The translations under genes were made by a program, and so were the position numbers. The notes beneath the pieces are model-generated. The model was not told the DNA's origin. It did no database searches and saw only the letters and a program-made list of their open reading frames with translations. DNA of 64,000 nucleotides, from contig CACIUL010000001.1 in the NCBI GenBank assembly GCA_902589825.1, positions 1-64,000 of the forward strand, written 5' to 3'. Positions 46,968-55,661 of the stretch are shown here, piece by piece; within the stretch, counting starts at the first letter, position 1; every line of letters starts with the position of its first letter. The stretch comes from an uncultured Verrucomicrobiota bacterium. GTDB taxonomy: Bacteria > Verrucomicrobiota > Verrucomicrobiia > Verrucomicrobiales > DEV007.

Positions 46968-48236
46968 ATGAATGCCAAACGTGTTTTTCTTTTCCTGTCC
47001 CTCGTTTTCTCTATCGATCTGGCCTCAGCCGGCAAGTTGTCCATTCCGGCTGCCGATGAGGGCCTGCCGGGGGAAGGGCCGATTCGCCGATATCAATGGT
47101 TTCAAAACCTTTGGGAGAAGAAACGCAACGGCTGGGCCAAGCAGGTGCAACAGGACCAGGGAGCCCTTGTGTTCCTTGGGGATTCCATCACCCAGGGCTG
47201 GGGGGACAATTTCCGCGGGCACTTCAAGGGAATCAAGGTTGCCAACCGTGGTATCAGCGGTGACACAACGCGCGGGGTGTTGATCCGGCTCAAGGAGGAT
47301 GTGCTTTCCTTAAACCCCAAGGGCGTGGTGATTTTGATCGGCACCAACGATCTTGAAGAGAATGCATCACCTGAGGTCATAGCCGGCAATCTCCAGCTGA
47401 TCATTGGTGCATTAAAGCAGCACAACCCGAAGATACCGATTATCCTCTGCAATACCTTTCCCAGCTCGGCGACCAAGAAACGTCCCGCTGATCAAATCAA
47501 GAAGGTTAATCAGCTTTACTTCGCCGCCGTGAAGGGCGATCCGCAGATTACCGTGCTCGACACGTGGTTGCTTTTCGCTGATCCGAAGGGTGACGCGAAG
47601 AAGGTGGAGTTTCCTGACCTTCTGCATCCCAACCAGATTGGTTACGATAAATGGGCGGCGGCATTGCAACCCTTGCTTGCGACGCATGGATTTACGGAGA
47701 CTGAGGCTGATAAATTTGAAATGGAGCCGGGCTTCGTGAGCCTTTTTAATGGCAAGGACCTGACGGGCTGGGGCTTCCGCAACCAGCGCTCACAGGAAAA
47801 GATCGCCAGCTTTGATGGCAAGAAAGCCAGTAGTGACGGCCGTTACCGTGCTATAAACGACCGGCTGGTGGTAACGACACCTCCTGAGGGCCGGCGTATC
47901 CAGCAACTCTGGACCACGCGCGAGTTTCCGAAGAATTTCATTTTGAAACTCGAGTTCCGCGCCACGCCCAATGCTGACAGTGGTGTTTTTATCCGCCGTC
48001 CCCAGTTGCAGTGCCGCGACTACGTGCTGGCCGGTCCCTGGAAGGATTTAAAGAAATACAAGCCGCAGGACTGGAATGAGATCGTGGCAATCGTGAAGGA
48101 TGGGGTGGCTCATTGCACCTGCAATGGTGAAGTGCTAAACGCAAAATTCAAGGTGCCTGCAACCGGCCCTATTGGTCTTGAGGGTGATCGTGGCCAAATG
48201 GAATACCGCCGCATACGGGTGAAGGAATTGGATTAA
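46968..48236 (+). CDS. SGNH hydrolase-DUF1080 fusion protein
   Basis: A 422-residue exported protein (signal about 1-22). The N-terminal SGNH domain is complete: GDS73IT, GISG near 95-98, G125-T-N-D128, and D217-L-L-H220. From about residue 257 (LFNGKDLTGW) a DUF1080 domain follows with SGVFIRRP and the closing GDRGQMEYRRIRVKEL. DUF1080 is laminin-G-like and is now known to include 3-keto-glycoside hydrolases. The fusion could therefore deacylate and then act on, or bind, the same sugar. It lies between GH16 and the pair D cytochrome gene. Confidence 0.9.
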   Translation: MNAKRVFLFLSLVFSIDLASAGKLSIPAADEGLPGEGPIRRYQWFQNLWEKKRNGWAKQVQQDQGALVFLGDSITQGWGDNFRGHFKGIKVANRGISGDTTRGVLIRLKEDVLSLNPKGVVILIGTNDLEENASPEVIAGNLQLIIGALKQHNPKIPIILCNTFPSSATKKRPADQIKKVNQLYFAAVKGDPQITVLDTWLLFADPKGDAKKVEFPDLLHPNQIGYDKWAAALQPLLATHGFTETEADKFEMEPGFVSLFNGKDLTGWGFRNQRSQEKIASFDGKKASSDGRYRAINDRLVVTTPPEGRRIQQLWTTREFPKNFILKLEFRATPNADSGVFIRRPQLQCRDYVLAGPWKDLKKYKPQDWNEIVAIVKDGVAHCTCNGEVLNAKFKVPATGPIGLEGDRGQMEYRRIRVKELD

Positions 48237-48293
48237 TCATTCTCACTTTGAATTCTTTTTGCATTTGTGTTGTCTGATTGTCCACGAATGGTC

Positions 48294-50780
48294 ATGAAGC
48301 TTATTTTTTCACTAGCGGTATGCAGTGTGCTAGTTGGGCTGGCTTTTGCGGAGGCGCCCAAAGCCAACTTAAGTGAGTTTCGCAAGGATATCGGCCCAGT
48401 GCTCAAGGCGGCTTGTGTAGAGTGTCACGGTCCCAATAAGCAGAAGGGAAAGTTTCGCATAGATACGCTCAACCCCGACTTGCTGAACGGGGAGCACGTG
48501 AGCTGGTGGTTGGAGGTGTTCGGAGTTATCGGCAATGGCGAGATGCCGCCGAAGGATGCCAAGGTGCAGTTGGAGGACGCCGAGCGAGCGCTTGTTGTCG
48601 ATTGGCTTTCCCGCGAGATTCAGCAGGCCTCACGTGTAGCTCGGAGCGCTAAGGGACGTTCGTCTTTCCGCCGCTTAACTCGTTATGAATACGACTACGC
48701 CCTGCGTGATCTACTGGGACTGGATCATTCGCTGGTGGATCGGCTGCCACCAGAGACGGCCTCTGAAGACGGTTTCAAGAACAGCTCCGAGTTATTGCAG
48801 ATGTCTGCAATGCAGTTTCAAACTCATCGCGAGATTGGCCTTAAGGCCTTGCGGCGGGCGATCGTGATCGGTGAACGCCCCAAGCCGGTGAACTACGTTT
48901 TCCGCATGGAAGAGCTGTTCGAAAAGGCGTCAAAAGCCAAGCAAGCCAAGGTCTTTCAACGGGAGACTGACGGCTATTCGAATCATCGCAAACAACAGCA
49001 CTTGCTAAACCGCCAGACCGGGAAGGGCGTGGCGTTCTCCGGAGGCAAGTATGCGCCGGTGGCCGATACGGCTGTCGGGCAGGCTCCGCAGGCATCCGCA
49101 GTGTATATGGAGCTGCCGCGTAATCACGAATGGAAGATTAATCTGGATCGTTTCCTGCCCGATGAGGGACTCATGCGCGTCAGTATGCGGGCGGCGCGGT
49201 CCACGAAGGATGTGCCGGGGGATATCTGCCTGCGGTTGGGTTTTAGTGCGCACACCAGCAATAATGCAAATTTTTCAAATGTAATCAGTGAACGGGATTT
49301 GCCCGTGACTGCGCCCGCAAATCGGCCAGAGTTTATTCACTTCGACATTCAACTGGGCGACATTCAACGCAATCCGTTCCGTAAGCTGACCACCACCTTT
49401 CCGCGGCGTGATGAGTTTCTGCACATTAGGAATGTGTCTTTGGCCAATGGCCTACATGTTCAGTTCGATCACGTGGAGATCACCGTGCCGTTCTACGAGC
49501 AATGGCCGCCCAAAACGCACACGGCAATTTTCTTCGAGAGCCAAAATAACGGGAATGCGGAGGTTTATGCACGTGAGGTTTTGGAGCGGTTCATGTGGCG
49601 CGCGTGGCGGCGGCCGGTCACCAAGCCGGAGGTGGATCGGTTTGTGAAGCTGTTTGCCAAATACCGGCCGCAGTTTGAGACGTTTGAGGGCGCGATGGTG
49701 GAGGTGTTGGCGACGGTGCTGGCGCATCCGGAATTTCTCTATCTAGCACAGCGCGATGCCGAGGAGTCTGAAGAGGCGCCATCGCAGATCAGTCAATTCG
49801 AATTGGCCGATCGGCTGGCGGTGTTCCTGTGGTCGAGCATTCCGGATGAGACGGTGCTTGACCTGGCCCAGCGGGGGAAGCTACGCGAGCCCAAGGTTCT
49901 TTCTGCGCAAGTGGAGCGCATGTTAGCCGATCCGCGGGCCAAACGGTTTACGCGGCACTTCGTCCGCCAATGGCTCGGATTAGATGGCCTGAATAGCGTG
50001 GACCACATCAGGGACGATCAGTTGAAGGCCGCCATGGAGGAAGAGCCCGTTGCGTTCTTTGAACACGTATTGAACGCCAATGGCAGTATCATGGATTTTA
50101 TCCATTCGGACTACGCAGTGGTCAACGACAAGCTGGCTCAACATTACCGGATTCCGGATGTTCACGGCGTGCATTTTCGTAAGGTGGCCATCGAGGTCAA
50201 ACATCAACGCGGTGGCCTCATGACCGGAGCAGCGGTGCTGGCGATGAACTCGGACGGCAAGGATTCCCATCCCCTCAAACGGGGAATCTGGATGCTGGAG
50301 CGCATTCTTCATGATCCGCCGCCGCCGCCGCCGCCCAATGTACCCGAGGTTGATCTCGCCGATCCAGAAATTGCCAGGATGACCCTGAAGGAGCGCATTG
50401 CGGATCATCGTGACGATCCCGCCTGTTATTCCTGTCACGCCCGAATTGATCCGTGGGGCATCGCTTTTGAAAACTACGATGCGATGGGATCCTTCCGCAA
50501 CTCGATTAAGGGCAAGCCGGTGGACGCCACCTCGAAACTGTTCAACAAGCAACCTCTGGCTGGCATGGAGGGCCTGAAGCGGTATCTACTTGCTGAACGG
50601 CAGGACCAGTTCGCCCGCGCGATGGCACACAAGATGACTGCCTACGCCCTGGGCCGGCACCTGACGTTTGCTGACCGTGCGGATGTTGAGGAATTGACGA
50701 CGCAGTTCAGAACCAAGGGTGATCGGCTTCGCCATCTGATTCAGTTACTTGTTCAAAGCCGCATTTTTCATTCGAAATAA
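48294..50780 (+). CDS. DUF1592-type cytochrome protein (pair D)
   Basis: The frame reaches back to a GTG at 48267, but the ATG at 48294 (or 48288) gives the normal signal peptide and about 828 residues. Haem motifs are C41-V-E-C-H45 and CYSCH before ARIDPWGIAFE. The domain order is PSCyt1, DUF1587, a shorter central beta part, DUF1595/DUF1592, DUF1588 and DUF1585. A run of seven prolines (six CCG codons and one CCC, 50316-50336) sits before DUF1588, longer than in the paralogues. It is followed 29 nt later by its DUF1552 partner and then by a broken copy of its own N-terminus at 52338. Confidence 0.9.
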   Translation: MKLIFSLAVCSVLVGLAFAEAPKANLSEFRKDIGPVLKAACVECHGPNKQKGKFRIDTLNPDLLNGEHVSWWLEVFGVIGNGEMPPKDAKVQLEDAERALVVDWLSREIQQASRVARSAKGRSSFRRLTRYEYDYALRDLLGLDHSLVDRLPPETASEDGFKNSSELLQMSAMQFQTHREIGLKALRRAIVIGERPKPVNYVFRMEELFEKASKAKQAKVFQRETDGYSNHRKQQHLLNRQTGKGVAFSGGKYAPVADTAVGQAPQASAVYMELPRNHEWKINLDRFLPDEGLMRVSMRAARSTKDVPGDICLRLGFSAHTSNNANFSNVISERDLPVTAPANRPEFIHFDIQLGDIQRNPFRKLTTTFPRRDEFLHIRNVSLANGLHVQFDHVEITVPFYEQWPPKTHTAIFFESQNNGNAEVYAREVLERFMWRAWRRPVTKPEVDRFVKLFAKYRPQFETFEGAMVEVLATVLAHPEFLYLAQRDAEESEEAPSQISQFELADRLAVFLWSSIPDETVLDLAQRGKLREPKVLSAQVERMLADPRAKRFTRHFVRQWLGLDGLNSVDHIRDDQLKAAMEEEPVAFFEHVLNANGSIMDFIHSDYAVVNDKLAQHYRIPDVHGVHFRKVAIEVKHQRGGLMTGAAVLAMNSDGKDSHPLKRGIWMLERILHDPPPPPPPNVPEVDLADPEIARMTLKERIADHRDDPACYSCHARIDPWGIAFENYDAMGSFRNSIKGKPVDATSKLFNKQPLAGMEGLKRYLLAERQDQFARAMAHKMTAYALGRHLTFADRADVEELTTQFRTKGDRLRHLIQLLVQSRIFHSK

Positions 50781-50809
50781 GAGGCTTACATAGGTATACT
50801 GTTTTTGAG

Positions 50810-52213
50810 ATGAGGATATCTAGCGCTAGCGCACTTCAGCGCAGAACTTTTCTGCGTGGGACTAGTGTCGCTTTGGCGTTGCCTTGGTTGGAAACTTTTG
50901 CGGGGAACAACCGGAAAGCCAACGCTATACCGAAACGTTTTGTCAGCATCTATCACCCTGATGGCGTGGGAGTGCCCATCCGTAAGGATCCGGCGTGGAA
51001 GGATTGGAGTTGGTTTCCGCACGGTGGCGAAAAGGATTTTGAGCTCACCAAGGTGCTCGATGTTTTGGAACCCTTGCGCCGTGACGTCACGATCTATTCT
51101 GGCCTCTCTCACCCAGCTGTCCGCCGTGTTCACGGTCACTCCAATGCCGACCAGTATCTTACCGGTGCTGATACCAAGGGACACGGTCCTTATAAGAATT
51201 CCATATCATTGGACCAACTCTACGCCGAGCATATCGGTGATGCCACCCGGCATGCTTCCTTGGTGATGTCCACCAACGGCGGCATCGGCGGCCCGCGCGG
51301 TGCTCAGACGCAGTCCTTCAACAGGGAAGGCCGCGCTATTCCCGCGATGAACAAGCCCAAGCAAATATTCGACATGCTGTTTGTCATCGACGGCAAGGAT
51401 GCCGCCGCCCGATTGGCACGAAGTAAGAGCGCTTTGGATCTCCTAATTGAAGACACCCGCTCGCTCGGGCGGAAGCTTTCCAAGCGGGATCAGGAAACGC
51501 TGCAGCAGTATCTAGACTCCGTCCGTGATACGGAGGTCAAGTTAACCAAGGCCCGACGCTGGCTAGACACGCCGTTACCCAACGCCGATTCTTCTCAATT
51601 GCACCTGGAAGCTGGCCCGAAGGAAGCCCGGCAGTATTTCCAGACCATGTATGACCTCATCTACCTCGCCTTCCTGAGTGATTCTACCCGCGTCGCCACC
51701 TTTCAGCTGGGTCGGGAAAACGGAGGTGGGCCGCACGATTTGCTTTCGAAGGCAGTAGAATTGGGCGGGGCTCATGGTCTCACGCATTCAGTCCAGAAGG
51801 AGAACGGCTGGCAGAATCTTGGCACCTACAATCGTTACCAGATGGAGGAGTTCGGGCGTTTCGTGGAGAAGCTTAAGGACACTCCTGAGCCGACTGGTGA
51901 AAGCAACATGCTCGATAATACCTTTGCAATGCATGGCTCCGCATCCAGCAGTTTCCACTTGTCCCGGAACTATCCTATCGTCTCCGCTGGAGGCAAAAAC
52001 CTCGGCTTCAACAATGGCCGCTACCTCCAGTATGTGAAGCTTTTGGGAGATGGCAGCCTGCCTGGCGCGGGTGTTGTGAGTGACTCCGGTTGGCGGGGCG
52101 CCGCCAAGGAGGAGGATCGCCCGCTAGCCCACCTTTTCGTAACTATCCTCCAAAGGCTCGGCCTCGAGATCGACACCTTCGCTGGATGCACGGGCACGCT
52201 TGATCGGGTATAA
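50810..52213 (+). CDS. DUF1552 family protein (pair D, altered motif)
   Basis: The 467-residue protein has a Tat signal (LQRRTFLRGT at 9-18). DSTR is kept (291-294), but the HxxSHH motif reads H322-G-L-T-H-S327. It is the longest of the four DUF1552 proteins here. It starts 29 nt after the cytochrome gene, the reverse of the order in pairs A and C. As with its relatives the reaction is unknown. The loss of the last motif His, seen also in pair C, may mark a separate subgroup. Confidence 0.88.
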   Translation: MRISSASALQRRTFLRGTSVALALPWLETFAGNNRKANAIPKRFVSIYHPDGVGVPIRKDPAWKDWSWFPHGGEKDFELTKVLDVLEPLRRDVTIYSGLSHPAVRRVHGHSNADQYLTGADTKGHGPYKNSISLDQLYAEHIGDATRHASLVMSTNGGIGGPRGAQTQSFNREGRAIPAMNKPKQIFDMLFVIDGKDAAARLARSKSALDLLIEDTRSLGRKLSKRDQETLQQYLDSVRDTEVKLTKARRWLDTPLPNADSSQLHLEAGPKEARQYFQTMYDLIYLAFLSDSTRVATFQLGRENGGGPHDLLSKAVELGGAHGLTHSVQKENGWQNLGTYNRYQMEEFGRFVEKLKDTPEPTGESNMLDNTFAMHGSASSSFHLSRNYPIVSAGGKNLGFNNGRYLQYVKLLGDGSLPGAGVVSDSGWRGAAKEEDRPLAHLFVTILQRLGLEIDTFAGCTGTLDRV

Positions 52214-52337
52214 GCCTGATTGGGCTGCTGACAGGGGAGTGAATTGAAGGCACTTGCCATCTTGGGCGTCCAACTCTACCTCTGCTCTAACACCGTCCGT
52301 AGAAGGAAACTTGCAGTGGCGTTGAATCTATCAAAAA

Positions 52338-52550
52338 ATGAGACTATTTTCCATCACGACTGGGATGGTCGTTGGGTTGCTTGCAATGGCGGAAGCGGTT
52401 AAGGCGAATTTGGACTCGGTTCGCAAGGAGATCGGGTCAGTAATCAAGGCAGCTGTCTTCGATATGAGTGGTCGTTCTGATCAATCAGGCGGGAAATGGG
52501 ATCTGGACAGGCTCCAATATTCGCGTGAAGTAATGGCTTGTGTGCATTAA
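52338..52550 (+). pseudogene. N-terminal remnant of a DUF1592-type gene, haem motif lost
   Basis: The 371-nt gap 52214-52584 contains a 70-codon ORF. Its signal peptide and next 30 residues match the start of the pair D cytochrome protein (KANL, R-K, IG, V and KAA at matching places). At the point where pair D has the CVECH haem motif this reads VFDMS, which fits small indels, since GAGTG and GGGAAA still align further on. The frame soon stops. It is a decayed partial copy, not a functional gene. Around it (52214-52337 and 52551-52584) I see nothing else. Confidence 0.75.
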
Positions 52551-52584
52551 ATATCATGCACGTCTTTCAAGAAAGTAGTCCCCG

Positions 52585-53625
52585 ATGGATTTGTTGACTC
52601 AAGGACTCGTGGGCTCTGCGGCTGCCCAGTCTTTCTCCGGGCCGAAGACGCAATATCGAGCGGCATTGTGCGGGGCTCTCGCCGGTATGGCTCCTGACCT
52701 GGATGCGCTGATCCGTTCCCCGGATGATCCGCTGCTCAATCTGGAATATCACCGTCACTTCTCGCATGCCTTGGCATTTATTCCCCTGGGAGCCTTGATA
52801 GTGGCGTTGTTGATCTGGCTTGCCTCACGGAGGCGTTGGTCTTTTCGCCAGACATATACTGCATGCTTACTGGGATATGGCAGCCATGGCTTACTGGATG
52901 CCTGCACCAGTTATGGGACCTATTTGTTTTGGCCGTTTTCTTCCCAGAGCGTTTCCTGGAATTTGGTTTCCATTATTGATCCGTTGTTCACCCTTCCGCT
53001 GCTTTTCCTGACAATACTGGCAGTGTGGCGACGGCGGGCCTGGATGGCACGACTGGCTGCGATTTACTGTATCGGATACCTTCTATTGGCAGCAGGTCAG
53101 CACCGGAGAGCAGGAGTTGCCCAGTCTGAATTAATTATTCAGCGCAATCACGGAGCCGTTAGGAAAATCATTAAACCGAGTATCGGGAATGTTTTCCTGC
53201 ATCGCTCGGTTTACCTGCATGACGGGGTTTATTACGTGGATGCGATCCACGTTTTCCCCGGCTTGCCTGCGAAGCTCTACCCCGGGGGGAAAATCAAGGC
53301 GATGGGAGTCCAAGAGGTCTTACCGCGTATCAAGGATAACAGCAGGCAGGCCAAGGACGTGTCCCGTTTCTCTGAATTTTCTGGAGGTTACCTGTGCCGG
53401 CACCCTGAACTGGATGATGTTCTGGGCGATATACGCTACGCGATGTTGCCGACATCCACTGTGCCGTTGTGGGGAATAAAGGTGAATCCCGGCAATCCCG
53501 AATCGCCACCTGAGTTTGTGAAATCCAGGAAGCTTGAGGAGGGACAAATGGATCATTTCTTCGGTATGCTCCTGCGCCGGGACAGCCCGGCCGGCAACAA
53601 GGAGCAGGATGGAAGGCGAAATTGA
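52585..53625 (+). CDS. YdjM-like (DUF457) membrane metal-dependent hydrolase family protein
   Basis: The 346-residue protein has His/Asp clusters typical of the family (APDLDAL near 37-42, YHRHFSHAL near 56-64, YGSHGLLDACTSYGT near 98-112) with four to five membrane helices between about 66 and 170. The C-terminal half is soluble. Members are annotated as metal-dependent hydrolases but lack proven activity; E. coli YdjM is SOS-regulated. It starts a co-directional group of four genes that looks unrelated to polysaccharide use. It is the only integral membrane protein in the window. Confidence 0.82.
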   Translation: MDLLTQGLVGSAAAQSFSGPKTQYRAALCGALAGMAPDLDALIRSPDDPLLNLEYHRHFSHALAFIPLGALIVALLIWLASRRRWSFRQTYTACLLGYGSHGLLDACTSYGTYLFWPFSSQSVSWNLVSIIDPLFTLPLLFLTILAVWRRRAWMARLAAIYCIGYLLLAAGQHRRAGVAQSELIIQRNHGAVRKIIKPSIGNVFLHRSVYLHDGVYYVDAIHVFPGLPAKLYPGGKIKAMGVQEVLPRIKDNSRQAKDVSRFSEFSGGYLCRHPELDDVLGDIRYAMLPTSTVPLWGIKVNPGNPESPPEFVKSRKLEEGQMDHFFGMLLRRDSPAGNKEQDGRRN

Positions 53626-53674
53626 ATTGCTCCCGTTGTGAGACATGGGACAGTCAATGGCTGAAGACTGCCTC

Positions 53675-54667
53675 ATGATAAAAGCACTTTTTTTCTCTTT
53701 CATCCTGACGCTGCCCTGCCTGGCGCAGCAATCCTCAACCCGGCATGTATTGTCCGTTCGGGCCAGTAAGATCAATCCCGTGGCAAAGGAGCACCCGGCC
53801 ATTAAATATACTTTCACGGATAAGCAGGGAAAGGTTGTCGACCTTCAACATGCTGCGGTGGACACGCGGGTCGAATCACGGGGGCAACTGGTCATCTGGT
53901 TAATGAGTCACAACAAGCAGCTCTTTGAGAGTATCACCAGCTATGGGCTGCATGCCATACAGCCCCATTACGCCAATCGCTGGTTCTCCACCGTGCCAAA
54001 GGCAGTGCACGATGCCGGTGATTGCCTCGGGGACATCAGGCTGGAAGCTGCAACAGGGGCGGATCACAGCCCGCTGGTGGCTATTCCCGGGCCTGATGGG
54101 CTGATTGCCCGCTCACTGCAACTCGTTAAGTGGCTTGCGGCAGAGAATCCCGAGGGTAATTGGGCGCAGTTCCTTGCCGATGATGGTAGTGACCTTCTAT
54201 GGGACAAGGTTATCCTGTCGGGCAGTTCCCACGGGTCGACCACCGCGGCACGTTTTGCCAAGCATCGCAAGGTAGCCAGGGTGGTCATGTTTTGTGGGCC
54301 CCGCGATCAACTGGAATCCTGGCAGTCCCTGCCTTCAGCAACTCCTGCCAATTGTTACTTCGGGTTCAGTCATGTTCTTGATAGCGGCTGGAAGGGTGAC
54401 CATTACTGTCGTTCCTGGCAGATGTTGGGACTTGCCCGGTTTGGTTCGCTGATGAACGTGGACTTGGTCAGGCCGCCATTTGGCAACTCACGCCGCCTGA
54501 TCACTAATTGTGATGTCGGCAACGATTCCCGACGGGCTCACGGTATCGTGGTGCGTGGAGATGCCTGGGATGATGTTTGGCGGTATCTCTATACACACCC
54601 GGTTGAGCAAACGGGCAAGCCGGTTGCCTTGGACCCGGATTGCAGGATGGACCAAAGTCGCCAGTAA
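53675..54667 (+). CDS. Secreted alpha/beta-hydrolase-like protein
   Basis: The frame opens at 53645, but the ATG at 53675 gives the signal peptide ([18 protein letters not shown]) and 330 residues. A nucleophile elbow GSSHG is present near residue 192, with a downstream Asp and His (RRAHGIVV) that could complete a triad. The sequence is unlike the other alpha/beta hydrolases in the window. The family is not recognised with confidence. It ends 4 nt before a kinase-like gene, so co-transcription is near certain. Confidence 0.75.
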   Translation: MIKALFFSFILTLPCLAQQSSTRHVLSVRASKINPVAKEHPAIKYTFTDKQGKVVDLQHAAVDTRVESRGQLVIWLMSHNKQLFESITSYGLHAIQPHYANRWFSTVPKAVHDAGDCLGDIRLEAATGADHSPLVAIPGPDGLIARSLQLVKWLAAENPEGNWAQFLADDGSDLLWDKVILSGSSHGSTTAARFAKHRKVARVVMFCGPRDQLESWQSLPSATPANCYFGFSHVLDSGWKGDHYCRSWQMLGLARFGSLMNVDLVRPPFGNSRRLITNCDVGNDSRRAHGIVVRGDAWDDVWRYLYTHPVEQTGKPVALDPDCRMDQSRQ

Positions 54668-54671
54668 GTTC

Positions 54672-55661
54672 ATGGAACAGGAAGAAATAGAGCAGTTTAT
54701 CCTGGAAGTGACCGGGGCAGAGCGCCTGCTGCCACTTGGTATCGTGCAGTCACTCTGGAGCGGATATGGCCGCATTGAAAGGATTGGAATTGAAGGAGGA
54801 GATGTTCCCAGCGTGATCGTTAAGCACGTTCAGCCGGGAACCGGCAACCATCCCCGGGGATGGAACACGGACTTGTCTCACCAGCGAAAGCTCAAGTCCT
54901 ACAAGGTCGAAACACATTGGTATGAAAGGCAGGCGCAGAAGCCGGTTGCCCCGCTGTCCCGGATACCCAAGTGTTTCGGCACAAAAGCCACCGGGGGAGA
55001 GTTCCTGCTTGTCCTGGAAGACCTGGATGCTGCCGGCTATGCCGGGCGCCGAAGTTCCGTGACACGGGAAGAGATGTATTCCTGTGTGCGTTGGCTGGCT
55101 CAATTTCATGCTGATTGCATGGGGATAAATCCGGAAGGCCTTTGGGCAACCGGTACCTACTGGCACCTTGAGACCCGGCCGCACGAGCTGGAGAAGCTTG
55201 ATGATATTGCCCTTAAGGATGCGGCTTTGACAATTGACACCAGTCTCAAGGCTTCCGCTTTCCAGACTCTCGTCCATGGTGATGCCAAGCTGGCAAATTT
55301 CTGTTTCAGTGATGATGGGCACGAGGTTGCAGCGTTGGACTTCCAGTATGTGGGTGCCGGGTGTGGCATGAAGGACCTGGCGTATTTCGTGGGAAGCTGT
55401 CTGCGGGATGATGAGGCGGAAGATCACGAGGAGGAAATACTGGATTTTTATTTCCGGGAATTATCCGGGTTCCTGGATGAGGCAGGAAAGCAAGTTAGGG
55501 GGGAGGCTCTTGAGGCGGACTGGCGCCCCCTTTACCGGGTGGCCTGGGCTGATTTTCACCGTTTCATGAAGGGCTGGAGTCCCGGCCACTGGAAACTCAG
55601 TGACTATAGTGAGAGAGTCACAAGGGATGTGATTGTTTCGCTTAAGGAGGATATTGCCTGA
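54672..55661 (+). CDS. Aminoglycoside phosphotransferase/choline-kinase-like small-molecule kinase
   Basis: The frame extends upstream to 54510, but that part overlaps the previous gene, and the ATG at 54672 gives a compact 329-residue protein. Kinase-fold features are a candidate ATP Lys (VIVK51H), the catalytic loop H202-G-D204-x-K-L-x-N209, and D223-F-Q in place of DFG. This pattern matches the APH/ecdysteroid-kinase-like group that phosphorylates alcohols such as choline or sugars. Its stop overlaps the start of an inositol-monophosphatase-family gene by 1 nt (TGATG), a rare kinase/phosphatase pairing. Confidence 0.82.
   Translation: MEQEEIEQFILEVTGAERLLPLGIVQSLWSGYGRIERIGIEGGDVPSVIVKHVQPGTGNHPRGWNTDLSHQRKLKSYKVETHWYERQAQKPVAPLSRIPKCFGTKATGGEFLLVLEDLDAAGYAGRRSSVTREEMYSCVRWLAQFHADCMGINPEGLWATGTYWHLETRPHELEKLDDIALKDAALTIDTSLKASAFQTLVHGDAKLANFCFSDDGHEVAALDFQYVGAGCGMKDLAYFVGSCLRDDEAEDHEEEILDFYFRELSGFLDEAGKQVRGEALEADWRPLYRVAWADFHRFMKGWSPGHWKLSDYSERVTRDVIVSLKEDIA
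55644..55650 (+). promoter_or_regulatory. Shine-Dalgarno for the phosphatase gene
   Basis: AAGGAGG lies inside the kinase 3' end, 10 nt before the ATG at 55661, supporting coupled translation with the overlapping stop. Confidence 0.6.

Noticed and set aside
48267..48293. GTG at 48267 as start of the pair D cytochrome gene
   Set aside because: The extra residues (MLSDCPRMV) spoil the signal peptide; ATG 48288 or 48294 fits better.
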